Shown here: one piece after another, positions 17,649 to 27,581 of the stretch
Layout of the letters: each line of letters opens with the position of its first letter
How positions within the stretch are numbered: the stretch's first letter is position 1
Origin: Tsuneonella dongtanensis
Lineage (GTDB): Bacteria; Pseudomonadota; Alphaproteobacteria; Sphingomonadales; Sphingomonadaceae
Length of the DNA: 64,000 nt
Direction of reading: 5' to 3'
Assembly (NCBI RefSeq): GCF_001698205.1
Contig: NZ_CP016591.1
Location: forward strand, 1,054,001 to 1,118,000
Position numbers and translations under genes: made by a program
The notes under the pieces: model-generated
The model's database searches: none
What the model was told of the DNA's origin: nothing
The model's input: only the letters and a program-made list of their open reading frames with translations

Positions 17649-19289
17649 ATGGCCAGTTCGATTTCCGCCAACAAGGCAGAACTGCTCGCGATCGCCAACT
17701 CGGTCGCCTCGGAAAAGATGATCGACAAGGCGATCGTCATCGAGGCGATGGAAGAGGCGATCCAGAAGGCCGCCCGCGCACGCTACGGCAACGAGAACGA
17801 CATCCGCGCGAAGCTCGATCCGATGACCGGCGACCTGCGCCTGTGGCGCGTCGTCGAAGTCGTGGAAGAGGTCGACGACTACTTCAAGCAGGTGAACCTG
17901 GAGCAGGCCGCTAAGCTGCAGGCCGACGCCAAGGTGGGTGACTACATCGTCGACCCGCTGCCCCCGGTCGACCTTGGCCGCATCGACGCGCAGAGCGCCA
18001 AGCAGGTGATCTTCCAGAAGGTCCGCGATGCCGAGCGCGAGCGCCAGTTCGAGGAATTCAAAGACCGCGCCGGCGAAGTCATCACCGGCGTCATCAAGTC
18101 GGTCGAATTCGGCCACGTCATCGTCAACCTCGGCCGTGCCGAGGGCGTGATCCGCCGCGACCAGCAGATCCCGCGCGAAGCCGCTCGCCCGGGTGAGCGC
18201 GTGCGTGCGCTCATCACCAAGGTGGAGCGCAACAACCGCGGCCCGCAGATCTTCCTGTCCCGCGCGCACCCGGACTTCATGAAGAAGCTGTTCGCGCAGG
18301 AAGTGCCTGAAATCTACGACGGCATCATCACCATCCAGGCCGCCGCGCGCGACCCGGGCAGCCGCGCCAAGATCGGCGTGATCAGCCGCGACAGCTCGAT
18401 CGACCCGGTCGGCGCCTGCGTCGGCATGAAGGGCAGCCGCGTGCAGGCCGTCGTGCAGGAACTGCAGGGCGAGAAGATCGACATCATTCCGTGGAGCGAG
18501 GATACCGCGACTTTCGTCGTGAACGCGCTCCAGCCCGCCACTGTCAGCCGCGTCGTGCTCGACGAGGAGGACGGCCGGATCGAGGTCGTGGTGCCCGACG
18601 ACCAGCTCAGCCTCGCGATCGGCCGCCGTGGCCAGAACGTGCGGCTCGCCAGCCAGCTCACCGGCCACCAGATCGACATCATGACTGAAGAGGAAGCCTC
18701 GGAGAAGCGCAGCCGTGAATTCGCGGAGCGCTCCAAGATGTTCGAGGAAGAGCTCGACGTCGACGAGACGCTGTCGCAGCTTCTCGTGGCCGAAGGCTTC
18801 GCCGAGCTCGAGGAAGTCGCCTACGTCGAGCTTGAAGAACTCGCCACGATCGAGGGCTTCGACGAGGAGCTTGCCGAGGAACTCCAGAGCCGCGCCAAGG
18901 AAGCGCTCGACCGGCAGGAAGCGGCCTATCGCGCCGAGCGTCAGGGCCTCGGCGTGGAAGACGCGCTGGCGGAAATCCCGCACCTCACCGAAGCGATGCT
19001 CGTCACGCTCGGCAAGGCCGGGATCAAGACGCTCGACGACCTCGCCGACCTTGCGACCGACGAACTCATCGCCAAGAAGCGCGAGGCTCCGCGCCGCCGC
19101 CAGGCGCCGACCGACGGCCCGCGCCTCCGCAGCGACCGCCCGAAGCCCGAGGACAAGGGCGGGGTGCTCGGCGAGTACGGCCTGAGCGAAGAGCAGGGCA
19201 ACGAGATCATCATGGCCGCGCGTGCGCACTGGTTCGAGGACGAAGAGCCTGCAACCGAGGAGGCCGCGCATGCGGACTCCGAACAATGA
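17649..19289 (+). CDS. nusA: Transcription termination/antitermination factor NusA
   Basis: NusA binds RNA polymerase and nascent RNA and modulates pausing, termination and antitermination. The 546-residue product has the N-terminal domain ([20 protein letters not shown]), an S1 domain ([20 protein letters not shown]), two KH domains including [20 protein letters not shown] and [20 protein letters not shown], and acidic/helix-hairpin-helix repeats at the C-terminus. This C-terminal extension is typical of proteobacterial NusA. It overlaps the ylxR start by 20 bases. Confidence 0.98.
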   Translation: MASSISANKAELLAIANSVASEKMIDKAIVIEAMEEAIQKAARARYGNENDIRAKLDPMTGDLRLWRVVEVVEEVDDYFKQVNLEQAAKLQADAKVGDYIVDPLPPVDLGRIDAQSAKQVIFQKVRDAERERQFEEFKDRAGEVITGVIKSVEFGHVIVNLGRAEGVIRRDQQIPREAARPGERVRALITKVERNNRGPQIFLSRAHPDFMKKLFAQEVPEIYDGIITIQAAARDPGSRAKIGVISRDSSIDPVGACVGMKGSRVQAVVQELQGEKIDIIPWSEDTATFVVNALQPATVSRVVLDEEDGRIEVVVPDDQLSLAIGRRGQNVRLASQLTGHQIDIMTEEEASEKRSREFAERSKMFEEELDVDETLSQLLVAEGFAELEEVAYVELEELATIEGFDEELAEELQSRAKEALDRQEAAYRAERQGLGVEDALAEIPHLTEAMLVTLGKAGIKTLDDLADLATDELIAKKREAPRRRQAPTDGPRLRSDRPKPEDKGGVLGEYGLSEEQGNEIIMAARAHWFEDEEPATEEAAHADSEQ

Positions 19290-19989
19290 GCGCCTGACGC
19301 CCGACATCGCTGATGCGCCGCGGCCCCGCAAGGCGGAGCCGGAGCGCAAGTGCATCCTCTCCGGGGACCATGGCGCGCGCGCGCAGCTCGTGCGGTTGGC
19401 GATCTCGCCCGACGGCCAGGTCCTGCCCGACATCCACGCGAAAGCACCTGGCCGCGGCGCGTGGCTGGGTGTTTCGCGGGCCGATCTCGAGGCCGCAATG
19501 GCCAAGGGTAAGCTGAAGGGCGCACTGGCGCGCGCGTTCAAGGGTGCGGCGCTGACCGTGCCCGACGACCTTGCTGACCGTATCGAGGATGGCCTTCGCA
19601 GGGCGTTGCTCGACCGGCTGGGACTCGAATTGCGCGCTGGGCACCTCATATTGGGGTCGGACCGGATCGCCGAACATGCACGCGGGGGAGCGGTCGAACT
19701 GCTGCTCCACGCGAGCGACGCGAGCGCCGACGGCAGCCGCAAGCTCGACCAGGCGTGGCGCGTGGGCAACGATATCGAAGGGTCGGGCGCTACCGGCACG
19801 ACCTTGCCACTGGACCGCGCGGCTTTGTCTGTGGCAATGGGCCGCGACAACGTCGTCCACATGGCGCTGGCCGACCCGGCCGCTGCCGCGCGGGTGTCTC
19901 TCGCGCTCGGGCGCCTGATGCATTTCCTCGGCGGTGAAGAAGCCGCTCCCGAAGGCGACAGGCGCACGCCTGCCGCGCTGGACGATTGA
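19270..19989 (+). CDS. YlxR-type RNA-binding protein (DUF448 plus L7Ae-like domain)
   Basis: The 239-residue product begins in the end of nusA, at ATG 19270 after AGGAGG. The N-terminal DUF448/YlxR domain shows [19 protein letters not shown] and [14 protein letters not shown]. The C-terminal half ([36 protein letters not shown]) fits the L7Ae-like part seen in alphaproteobacterial fusions. YlxR proteins are encoded between nusA and infB in most bacteria and are thought to bind RNA or nucleoid-associated targets; the exact role here is unknown. Confidence 0.9.
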   Translation: MRTPNNERLTPDIADAPRPRKAEPERKCILSGDHGARAQLVRLAISPDGQVLPDIHAKAPGRGAWLGVSRADLEAAMAKGKLKGALARAFKGAALTVPDDLADRIEDGLRRALLDRLGLELRAGHLILGSDRIAEHARGGAVELLLHASDASADGSRKLDQAWRVGNDIEGSGATGTTLPLDRAALSVAMGRDNVVHMALADPAAAARVSLALGRLMHFLGGEEAAPEGDRRTPAALDD

Positions 19990-20011
19990 TCGAAGGACTG
20001 GACTGAGTTTT

Positions 20012-22522
20012 ATGAGCGACACCACCGACACCCCGCGCGAACGCAAGCCGCTTGGCCTCAAGCGCTCGGTCGACGCCGGCGAGGTCAAGCAGACTTTCAG
20101 CCACGGCCGCACTAACAAGGTCGTGGTCGAGGTGAAGCAGCGTCGCAAGCTTTTGAAGCCGGGCGAAGCGCCGCCGCCGCCCCCGCCTCCGCCGCCGCCC
20201 CCTCCTCCTCCGCCGCCCGCTGCGGCTGCGCCCAAGAAGAAGGCCGCGCCTCCGAGCGAGACCCCGCAGGAGCGCGTCGCCCGCCTCCAGCGCGAGGCCG
20301 AAGAGGCGCGCCTCGCCGCGCTCGCCGAGCAGACCGAGCGCGAAGCGGCCGAACGCGCCGCTGCGCTCGAAGAAGAGAAGCGTCGCGCGGAAGCCAATCG
20401 CGAGGCAGAGGCCGAAGCCGCCAAGGCTCCGCCGCCGCCGCCGCCGCCTGCGGCCGAGCCTGAAGCGCAAGAGGCCGACGCTTCCGAAGCGACCGACCAG
20501 GGCAGTGCGACCCCGGCACCGGCCGCGCGCCGCTTCACGCCCGTAGCCCGGCCCGAAATCAAGAAGCCTGAGCCGAAGAAGAAGGAAGAAAAGCGCGGTG
20601 CGCCCAGCCCCGAACGGGGCGGGGGCGGCGACCGTCGCTCGGGCAAGCTGACCGTCACCCGCGCTCTCAACGAGGACGAAGGCCGCCGTGCCCGCAGCCT
20701 CGCAGCGCTCAAGCGGGCGCGCGAGAAGGAACGCCGTCTCCACGGTGGCCCCGCGCAGAAGCGCGAGAAGCAGGTGCGCGACGTCGTCGTGCCCGAAGCG
20801 ATCACGGTGCAGGAACTTGCCAACCGCATGGCCGAGAAGGGCGCCGACCTGGTGAAGGCGCTGTTCAACATGGGCATGATGGTCACGGTCAACCAGTCGA
20901 TCGACCAGGACACCGCCGAACTGCTGGTCGAGGAATTCGGCCACAACATCCAGCGCGTGTCCGAAAGCGACGTCGACATCGTTTCGGCCGAGGACCAGGA
21001 CCCGGAAGACACCCTCAAGCCGCGTCCGCCGGTGGTCACGATCATGGGCCACGTCGACCACGGCAAGACGAGCCTGCTCGATGCGCTGCGTGGGACCGAC
21101 GTGGTCAAGGGCGAGGCCGGAGGAATCACCCAGCACATCGGCGCCTACCAGATCCAGACGAAGGGCGGCGACAAGGTCACTTTCCTCGACACGCCCGGCC
21201 ACGCCGCGTTCACCGAGATGCGCATGCGCGGCGCCAACGTCACGGACATCGTGATCCTGGTGGTCGCGGGCGACGACGGGATCATGCCGCAGACGATCGA
21301 GGCTATCAATCACACGAAGGCCGCGGGCGTGCCGATGATCGTCGCGATCACCAAGTCCGACCGCGACGAGTACAACGCGCAGAAGATCCGCGAGCGCCTG
21401 CTCGAGCACGAGGTCATCGTCGAAGGCATGTCGGGCGACGTGCAGGACGTCGAGGTGTCGGCCAAGACGAAGGCCGGGCTCGACGAACTGGTCGAGAAAA
21501 TTTTGCTTCAGGCCGAACTGCTCGAGCTGAAGGCCAATCCCGACCGCGACGCCGAGGCGGTCGTGGTCGAGGCGCAGCTCGACAAGGGCCGCGGCCCGGT
21601 CGCGACGGTGCTCGTCACCCGCGGCACGCTCAAGCGCGGCGACACCTTCGTCGTCGGCACCGAGAGCGGCCGTGTGCGCGCGCTGGTCAACGACAAGGGC
21701 CAGCAGGTCAAGGAAGCTGGCCCCGCGGTGCCGGTCGAGGTCCTGGGCCTCGGCGGCGTTCCGGATGCGGGCGACCAGCTGACGGTGGTGGAGAACGAAC
21801 AGCGCGCTCGCGAGGTCGCCGCGTTCCGTCAGGCCAAGGCGACCGAAAAGCGCACTGCGCTCGCTCCCACCAACTTCGACACGATGTTCTCGAATCTCAA
21901 GAGCGACGTCGTCGAATGGCCGGTGGTGGTGAAGGCCGACGTGAAGGGTTCGGCGGAGGCCATCGTCAACGCGCTGCACAACATCTCGAACGACGAGATC
22001 AAGGTGCGCGTGCTGCACGCGGGCGTCGGTGCAATTACCGAAAGCGACGTCGTGCTGGCCAATGCATCCAACGCGCCGATCATCGGCTTCGGCGTGCGCC
22101 CCAATCCCAAGGCCCGCGAACTGGTGTCGCGCGACAAGGTGCGGATGATGTATTACGACGTCATCTATCACCTGACCGACGATGTCGCGAAGGAGATGGC
22201 CGGCGTGCTCGGCCCGCTCAAGATCGAGAACGTGCTCGGCCGTGCCGAGGTCAAGCAGGTGTTCCCAGCGGGCAAGCGCGACAAGGCCGCCGGCCTGCTG
22301 GTGGTCGAGGGTGCGATCCGCAAGGGCCTGTTCGCCCGGCTCACGCGCGAGGACGTCATCGTCTCGGCAACGACCATCCAGTCGCTGCGCCGCTTCAAGG
22401 ACGACGTCGACGAGGTCCGTGCAGGCCTCGAGTGCGGCGTCGTGCTGGCCGACACCAACGACATCAAGCCGGGTGACCAGCTCGAGGTGTTCGAGGTCGA
22501 GGAGCGCGAGCGGACGCTGTGA
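20012..22522 (+). CDS. infB: Translation initiation factor IF-2
   Basis: IF-2 is the GTPase that brings initiator tRNA to the 30S subunit and joins the subunits. The 836-residue product starts at ATG 20012. The N-terminal region is low in complexity, with charged Ala/Glu repeats and two Pro runs (16 consecutive Pro codons at 20171-20218 and a run of seven near 20430). The G domain has [12 protein letters not shown] (G1), DTPGHAAF (G3) and TKSD (G4), followed by domains II, III and the C-terminal fMet-tRNA domain. Fourth gene of the rimP operon. Confidence 0.98.
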   Translation: MSDTTDTPRERKPLGLKRSVDAGEVKQTFSHGRTNKVVVEVKQRRKLLKPGEAPPPPPPPPPPPPPPPPAAAAPKKKAAPPSETPQERVARLQREAEEARLAALAEQTEREAAERAAALEEEKRRAEANREAEAEAAKAPPPPPPPAAEPEAQEADASEATDQGSATPAPAARRFTPVARPEIKKPEPKKKEEKRGAPSPERGGGGDRRSGKLTVTRALNEDEGRRARSLAALKRAREKERRLHGGPAQKREKQVRDVVVPEAITVQELANRMAEKGADLVKALFNMGMMVTVNQSIDQDTAELLVEEFGHNIQRVSESDVDIVSAEDQDPEDTLKPRPPVVTIMGHVDHGKTSLLDALRGTDVVKGEAGGITQHIGAYQIQTKGGDKVTFLDTPGHAAFTEMRMRGANVTDIVILVVAGDDGIMPQTIEAINHTKAAGVPMIVAITKSDRDEYNAQKIRERLLEHEVIVEGMSGDVQDVEVSAKTKAGLDELVEKILLQAELLELKANPDRDAEAVVVEAQLDKGRGPVATVLVTRGTLKRGDTFVVGTESGRVRALVNDKGQQVKEAGPAVPVEVLGLGGVPDAGDQLTVVENEQRAREVAAFRQAKATEKRTALAPTNFDTMFSNLKSDVVEWPVVVKADVKGSAEAIVNALHNISNDEIKVRVLHAGVGAITESDVVLANASNAPIIGFGVRPNPKARELVSRDKVRMMYYDVIYHLTDDVAKEMAGVLGPLKIENVLGRAEVKQVFPAGKRDKAAGLLVVEGAIRKGLFARLTREDVIVSATTIQSLRRFKDDVDEVRAGLECGVVLADTNDIKPGDQLEVFEVEERERTL

Positions 22523-22561
22523 TGGTATCGTCGGAAGCGATACTTTCGGCGAGGGGGATCG

Positions 22562-22723
22562 ATGGCCAAGGGCCGCATGTCCAAGGAGCGTCCGGCTGAG
22601 CGGCCACTACGGCGGAAATCGTGGTGGTCGCGCAACTGGCGTTATGTGGACAGCGGCCTCACGGCCGGGTGCTTACCCGCAGTTGCCTTGCTCTTCCTTC
22701 TCCCCGTGATGATATTGTCCTGA
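22562..22723 (+). CDS. Small basic membrane protein between infB and rbfA
   Basis: A 53-residue frame starts at ATG 22562 after a purine-rich GAGGGGGAT. It begins with a very basic part ([20 protein letters not shown]), then WWSRNWRYV and a C-terminal hydrophobic segment ([16 protein letters not shown]). Its TGA shares a base with the rbfA start (TGATG at 22721-22725), which suggests translational coupling and a real gene. No family recognised. A chance frame cannot be excluded at this length. Confidence 0.55.
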   Translation: MAKGRMSKERPAERPLRRKSWWSRNWRYVDSGLTAGCLPAVALLFLLPVMILS

Positions 22724-23121
22724 TGGCCCGCAACGCATCCACCCCCGAACAGCAGTCGGTTCGCGTACTCAAGGTGGGCGAGCGGGTGCGGCACATCCTC
22801 AGCGAGCTTCTCGCCCGCGGGGAGGTGCACGACGACGTGCTGACCGCGCATTCGGTTTCGGTCACCGAGGTTCGGATGACGCCCGACCTCAGGAACGCCA
22901 ACGCCTACGTGAAGCCCCTGCTCGGCGAGGACGAGGCGATCGTGCTGAAGGCGCTGCGCACCAACACCGCGTTCTTCCAGCGCGAAGTCGCCAAGCGCCT
23001 GGGACTCAAGTTCGCGCCGAAGCTGCAATTCAAGCCCGACGAGAGCTTCGACGAGGCCGAGCGGATCGAACGGCTGCTCAACGACCCCAAGGTCGTCCGC
23101 GACCTCGAGGACGAGGACTAG
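22723..23121 (+). CDS. rbfA: 30S ribosome-binding factor A
   Basis: RbfA binds the 30S subunit and helps mature the 5' end of 16S rRNA, and is needed for growth in the cold. The 132-residue product has the RbfA KH-like fold markers [39 protein letters not shown] and [20 protein letters not shown]. The start ATG 22723 overlaps the stop of the small upstream frame. It ends the operon; the next gene is on the other strand 6 bases away. Confidence 0.96.
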   Translation: MARNASTPEQQSVRVLKVGERVRHILSELLARGEVHDDVLTAHSVSVTEVRMTPDLRNANAYVKPLLGEDEAIVLKALRTNTAFFQREVAKRLGLKFAPKLQFKPDESFDEAERIERLLNDPKVVRDLEDED

Positions 23122-23127
23122 CGCGCT

Positions 23128-24735
23128 CTATCCGGCGGTAGCGGGCGCGGTCGGGGCGACCGTGGCCGGGGCATCGATGAACACCCCGGCGCCCGGACCC
23201 AGCGGCAGGTCAAGCACGACCCAGCCGATCGTCATCGCGAGCCCTGCGAGCAGCAACCCGATCGAATAGGGCAGCATCGTCGCCGCCAGGCTGCCGAGGC
23301 CGAAGTCCTTCTGCCAGCGCTGGCAGAATATCAGGATCAGCGGGAAGTAGACCATCAGCGGGGTGATGATGTTGGTCGCGCCGTCGCCCACGCGATAGGC
23401 TGCGGTCGCCATTTCCGGTGAGATGCCGAGCAGCATCAGCATCGGCACCATGACGGGCGCAAGCAGCGCCCACTTCGCGCTTGCCGATCCGACGAACAGG
23501 TTGAGCAGGGCGGTGATGAGGACGATGCCGCCCAGCAGCGCCCAGGCCGGAAGCCCGCTCGACCCCAGGAACTCCGCTCCGTGTACGGCGAGGATCGTGC
23601 CGAGGTTCGACCAGGCGAACATCGCGACGAAATGCGCCGCGGCAAAGGCGAGTACGAGGTAATAGGCGAGGTCTTCCATCGACCCGGCCATCATCTTTAC
23701 CAGGCCGCGATGGTCGTCGATCGTGCCCGCCGCCCTGCCGTATGCCCAGCCGGCGAGGAGGAAGAGGATGAAGAACGCCGCAACGAGGCTCTGGTAAAAC
23801 GGCGTCAGCCGCGCTTCCGGGGTGGCGGTCTCGTCGATCAGCGGGGTGTCGGGTCCGAAGACGAAGAAGGCCCACAGCGCGACCACGGCAAGGCAGGCGA
23901 GCCCGGCGTTGCGCAGCCCCTTGCGCTCGTCATCGGTCAGCGCCCGATCGGTCTGTTCCTGCGTGTCTGCGCGCCCCGCCATGGCAGGGCTCCACTGGCC
24001 CAGCCTGGGCTCGATCAGCCGATCGGTGACGTACCAGATCGCAGGGAGGAACACGACGGTCATGGCGGCAATGAAGTACCAGTTGCCCGCGATGTTGGCG
24101 GTGAAATCGCCGAACACGGTCTCCACCGAAGCCTCGGTTATGCCGAACAGCAGCGCGTCGAGCTGGCCTGGCAGGAGGTTGGCGGAGAACCCGCCCGAGA
24201 CCCCTGCGAACGCGGCCGCGATCCCGGCGACCGGGTGGCGTCCGGCCGCGTGGAAAATGATCCCTGCCAGCGGAATGAGCACGACGTAGGCGGCGTCAGC
24301 GGCGAGGTTGCCCATCATGCCGACGAAGGCAACGATCGGCGTCAGCAGGACAGCCGGCGCGTTGCGCACGCCCGCGCGCATCGCCGTGCCGAACAGGCCT
24401 GCGCGTTCGGCCACACCTGCGCCGAGCATCACCACGAGTACGTAGCCCAATGGGTGGAAGTGGGTGAAAGTGGCGGGCATCTCGACCCAGAGCTTGCGGA
24501 TGTTGTCCGCCGACAGCAGGCTCGTCGCCTCGATCACCCGCGCGGAGCCGGTGGCTTCGTCGATTTCGGTCGGGTGAAGCGCCGACCAGCCGAGCAGGCT
24601 GCCGACGATCGAGATCGCCACCAGGCCGCCGATCAGCCAGAAGAACAGGAAAACCGGATCGGGCAGCTTGTTGCCGCTCCGCTCGATCCACCCCAGTACA
24701 CCCTTCTGCGCAGGCGCCGCCACCGTATCGCTCAC
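23128..24735 (-). CDS. AbgT family transporter
   Basis: The AbgT family imports p-aminobenzoyl-glutamate in E. coli; other members act as sulfonamide efflux pumps. The 535-residue product has many hydrophobic segments (KLPDPVFLFFWLIGGLVAIS; AAYVVLIPLAGIIFHAAGRH; GGIVLITALLNLFVGSASAK) and the C-terminal region with PEMATAAYRVGDGATNIITP typical of the family. It is inserted, on the opposite strand, between rbfA and tdk, which separates rbfA from its usual neighbour truB. Substrate is not predictable. Confidence 0.93.
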   Translation of the reverse strand: MSDTVAAPAQKGVLGWIERSGNKLPDPVFLFFWLIGGLVAISIVGSLLGWSALHPTEIDEATGSARVIEATSLLSADNIRKLWVEMPATFTHFHPLGYVLVVMLGAGVAERAGLFGTAMRAGVRNAPAVLLTPIVAFVGMMGNLAADAAYVVLIPLAGIIFHAAGRHPVAGIAAAFAGVSGGFSANLLPGQLDALLFGITEASVETVFGDFTANIAGNWYFIAAMTVVFLPAIWYVTDRLIEPRLGQWSPAMAGRADTQEQTDRALTDDERKGLRNAGLACLAVVALWAFFVFGPDTPLIDETATPEARLTPFYQSLVAAFFILFLLAGWAYGRAAGTIDDHRGLVKMMAGSMEDLAYYLVLAFAAAHFVAMFAWSNLGTILAVHGAEFLGSSGLPAWALLGGIVLITALLNLFVGSASAKWALLAPVMVPMLMLLGISPEMATAAYRVGDGATNIITPLMVYFPLILIFCQRWQKDFGLGSLAATMLPYSIGLLLAGLAMTIGWVVLDLPLGPGAGVFIDAPATVAPTAPATAG

Positions 24736-24874
24736 CGGCCTTCTCCCAACGTCGGTCCCGGAGCACGGCTAGCAAGGCGAGTGCTCCCTGTCCCGCCCGA
24801 TCGCGCAGCTTCCTGTTGATGACCTGTCCGCACGCCTCGCGCCGACGATGCGGAAGCGATAGCGCACGCGGGCG

Positions 24875-25456
24875 ATGGCCAAACTCTATTTCTACTATGC
24901 GAGCATGAACGCGGGGAAGTCGTCGACCCTGCTGCAGGCCGACTTCAACTATCGCGAGCGGGGCATGCGCACGATGCTCTGGACCGCCCAGCTCGACACC
25001 CGCAGCGAAGGCAGGGTGAAGAGCCGCATCGGGCTGGAGGCGGACGCGCATCGCTATGCGCCGGACACCGACCTGTGGACCGCCGTCACGGCTGCGCATC
25101 GTGCCGAGCCGATCGATTGCGTGCTGATCGACGAAGCGCAGTTCCTTACCAGGCAGCAGGTCTGGCAATGCGCGCGGCTGGCTGACGAGGCGGGGCTGCC
25201 GGTGGTGTGCTATGGTCTCAGGACCGATTTCCAGGGCGAACTGTTCCCCGGCTCCGCCGCGCTGCTCGGGATTGCCGACAAGCTCGTCGAACTGAAGGGC
25301 GTGTGCCACTGCGGTCGCAAGGCCACGATGAACCTGCGGGTCGACGCAAGCGGTGCCGCCGTCAAGGAAGGCGCCCAGACCGAGGTCGGCGGGAACGACC
25401 GTTACGTCGCTCTTTGTCGCAAGCACTTCAGCGAGGCGCTGGGCCACACTAGATAA
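24875..25456 (+). CDS. tdk: Thymidine kinase
   Basis: Thymidine kinase phosphorylates thymidine in the salvage pathway. The 193-residue product has a P-loop near the start (SMNAGKSS, residues 10-17), the Walker B-like segment CVLIDEAQFL, the lasso region YGLRTDFQGELFPGSAALL, and zinc-binding cysteines (CHCGRKAT and LCRKHF). Length and motifs match the bacterial type II enzyme. It precedes the M50 protease gene by 8 bases. Confidence 0.97.
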   Translation: MAKLYFYYASMNAGKSSTLLQADFNYRERGMRTMLWTAQLDTRSEGRVKSRIGLEADAHRYAPDTDLWTAVTAAHRAEPIDCVLIDEAQFLTRQQVWQCARLADEAGLPVVCYGLRTDFQGELFPGSAALLGIADKLVELKGVCHCGRKATMNLRVDASGAAVKEGAQTEVGGNDRYVALCRKHFSEALGHTR

Positions 25457-25464
25457 GGGGCAAC

Positions 25465-26148
25465 ATGTCCGAAACGCTCCAGCTCGCGCTGCTCCTCATT
25501 CCCTGTCTGATCATTGCGATCGTGTTTCACGAGGTGGCGCACGGCTGGGCCGCGCTGGCGCTCGGCGATCCGACCGCGAAGGAGCAGCGCCGCCTGAGCC
25601 TCAATCCGATCCGCCATGTCGATCCCATCGGGACGCTGCTCGTCCCGGGTGCGCTGGCGCTGTTTGGCGGGCCGGTGTTCGGCTGGGCAAAACCGGTGCC
25701 GGTCAATTTCCGCCGGCTCGACAATCCGCGGGTCGGCATGATGCTCGTCGCGGCGGCGGGGCCGGGGATGAACCTTCTGCTGGCGACTTTGGGCGCGGTC
25801 GCGCTCGGGCTCTATGCCGGAACGCTCGTCGCGCCGCCTGCGGGCGTGAGCGAATACGTGTTCGGCGGGCTGCAGCTGTTCATCCTGATCAACGTCTTCC
25901 TCGCCCTGTTCAACCTCTTGCCGATCCCGCCGTTCGACGGCTCGCATATCGTGGAAGGCATGCTGCCGCGTTCGATGGCCGCGCAGTATGCGAAGCTGCG
26001 CAACCTCGGCATGTTGCTGTTCATCGCGCTGATCGCGGCGACCTGGGCGTTTCCGGAAGCGGGCCTGATCGAGAAGACCGTCGGCCCGCCGGTGGAATGG
26101 GTGCGCGGCCAGTTCATGGCGCTCGCGGCGGCGATCGCCGGTGCCTGA
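25465..26148 (+). CDS. Site-2 protease type M50 metallopeptidase, membrane
   Basis: The 227-residue product has the zinc site HEVAHGWAA inside the first half and the third-ligand region NLLPIPPFDGSH, between hydrophobic segments (LALLLIPCLIIAIVFHE; GMNLLLATLGAVALGLYAG). This is the compact M50 (Rip/YwhC-like) group of intramembrane proteases with no PDZ domain. Substrate unknown. truB starts at GTG 26141 inside its last codons, so the two are translationally coupled. Confidence 0.92.
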   Translation: MSETLQLALLLIPCLIIAIVFHEVAHGWAALALGDPTAKEQRRLSLNPIRHVDPIGTLLVPGALALFGGPVFGWAKPVPVNFRRLDNPRVGMMLVAAAGPGMNLLLATLGAVALGLYAGTLVAPPAGVSEYVFGGLQLFILINVFLALFNLLPIPPFDGSHIVEGMLPRSMAAQYAKLRNLGMLLFIALIAATWAFPEAGLIEKTVGPPVEWVRGQFMALAAAIAGA

Positions 26149-27142
26149 CGGCCCGAATGGCTGGCTGATCCTCGACAAGCCGCGCGCAATGGGATCGACC
26201 CAGGCCGTTGCGGCCGTCAAGCGGGTGCTGCGCGAGGCGGAGTACGGGAAGGTCAAGATCGGTCACGGCGGCACGCTCGACCCGCTGGCCGAGGGCGTAC
26301 TGCCGATCGCGCTTGGAGAGGCGACAAAGCTGGCCGGACGGATGCTCGATGCCAGCAAGGTCTACGAATTCACCATCGCGTTCGGCGAGGAGACCGACAC
26401 GCTCGATACCGAGGGCGAGGTCGTCGCCCGGTCCGACCGCCGGCCTCCGATCGCGGCCGTGGCTGCGATCCTGCCGCACTTCACCGGCGCCATCGAGCAG
26501 GTGCCGCCCGCCTTTTCGGCGCTCAAGGTGGACGGGCGCCGGGCCTACGACCGGGCACGGGCAGGCGAGGAGGTCGAGCTTGCGGCACGGGCAGTGACGA
26601 TCCACTCGCTCGCCCTGGCGAACGACAGGACTGCCATGCCCGTCGATTCGGCGTTTGCGACGACCACGGGACGATCGGACCCTTACGACCCTGCCGCGCC
26701 GCTTGAACTGGCGGACAGCATCACCCTCGTCGCCCACGTGAGCAAGGGTACGTACATCCGTTCCCTGGCACGGGACATCGCACGCGCGCTTGGAACGGTG
26801 GGGCACGTTACCTATCTCAGGCGCACGAAGGCTGGCCCGTTCACCGAATCCCAGGCGATTTCGCTGGACTTGCTGAACGAAATCGGTAAGGGCGCGCGCC
26901 TTGAAGACCACCTCCTGCCGCTCGAGGCGGGGCTGGACGGTATCCCGGCCCACATACTCGACTGGACTAGCGCGCAGGCGGCCCGACAGGGCCGGGTCGT
27001 GTCCGGACAGGCCCTACCCGTTGGCCTTTTCCTCGGTGTCCATGCCGGCGTGCCGGTGGCGCTGATGGAATCCGACGGGTCGACCGCGAAAGTGGTCAGG
27101 GGCTTCAACCTCCCCGATACCGCGAAGAAAGAAGATACATGA
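26141..27142 (+). CDS. truB: tRNA pseudouridine-55 synthase
   Basis: TruB makes pseudouridine 55 in the T-loop of tRNAs. The start is GTG 26141, overlapping the M50 stop. The 333-residue product has [14 protein letters not shown] with catalytic Asp47, [33 protein letters not shown] and [13 protein letters not shown] stretch of about 25 residues (near [18 protein letters not shown]) before the last motif is longer than in typical TruB and is probably a lineage-specific loop. The stop overlaps the rpsO ATG. Confidence 0.96.
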   Translation: MPDGPNGWLILDKPRAMGSTQAVAAVKRVLREAEYGKVKIGHGGTLDPLAEGVLPIALGEATKLAGRMLDASKVYEFTIAFGEETDTLDTEGEVVARSDRRPPIAAVAAILPHFTGAIEQVPPAFSALKVDGRRAYDRARAGEEVELAARAVTIHSLALANDRTAMPVDSAFATTTGRSDPYDPAAPLELADSITLVAHVSKGTYIRSLARDIARALGTVGHVTYLRRTKAGPFTESQAISLDLLNEIGKGARLEDHLLPLEAGLDGIPAHILDWTSAQAARQGRVVSGQALPVGLFLGVHAGVPVALMESDGSTAKVVRGFNLPDTAKKEDT

Positions 27143-27408
27143 CCGTTACTGCCGAGAAGAAGCAGGAAATCATCAAGGACAACGCCCAAGCCAAGAGCGA
27201 TACCGGTTCCCCCGAAGTGCAGGTCGCGATCCTCACCGAGCGCATCCGCAACCTCACCGAGCACTTCAAGGATCACCACAAGGACAACCATTCGCGCCGC
27301 GGCTTGCTGATGATGGTCAACAAGCGCCGCAGCCTGCTCGCGTACCTCAAGAAGAAGGACGTCGAGCGGTACAATGCGCTGATCGCGAAGCTCGGACTTC
27401 GCAAGTAA
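27139..27408 (+). CDS. rpsO: 30S ribosomal protein S15
   Basis: S15 binds the central domain of 16S rRNA. The 89-residue product has the family's full length and conserved segments: [40 protein letters not shown], then [17 protein letters not shown]. The ATG overlaps the truB stop. A strong terminator follows at 27417-27448, then pnp, the order truB-rpsO-pnp that is usual in proteobacteria. Confidence 0.99.
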   Translation: MTVTAEKKQEIIKDNAQAKSDTGSPEVQVAILTERIRNLTEHFKDHHKDNHSRRGLLMMVNKRRSLLAYLKKKDVERYNALIAKLGLRK

Positions 27409-27416
27409 ACGTTTCT

Positions 27417-27448
27417 CGAAGCGGCCCCTAAGCGGGCCGCTTCGTTTA
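27417..27448 (+). terminator. Rho-independent terminator or attenuator between rpsO and pnp
   Basis: An 11-bp perfect stem (CGAAGCGGCCC at 27417-27427 with GGGCCGCTTCG at 27434-27444) has a 6-base loop and a short TTTA tail. It lies 8 bases after the rpsO stop. The T tract is short, so part of the transcription may continue into pnp, as is common for this gene pair. Confidence 0.8.
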
Positions 27449-27581
27449 TCCGGCTCCTGCGCAATCCGGCGCCGGAGCGGACCAATGGGGCGAGAGAAAT
27501 GCCCCGCACCGGACCGGGACGGCATACCCGGCACTGCAGGCCCCGCGATGCAATGTGGCACGCGGGTCAAAAGGAAAATCA

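Noticed and set aside
16953-19967. Open minus-strand frame of about 1000 codons opposite rimP-nusA-ylxR
   Set aside because: It is the antisense shadow of GC-rich conserved genes; low-complexity translation, no start signal or domain.
19790-22171. Open minus-strand frame of about 790 codons opposite infB
   Set aside because: Shadow of infB; the protein is rich in repeated Arg/Gly/Leu and has no family motif.
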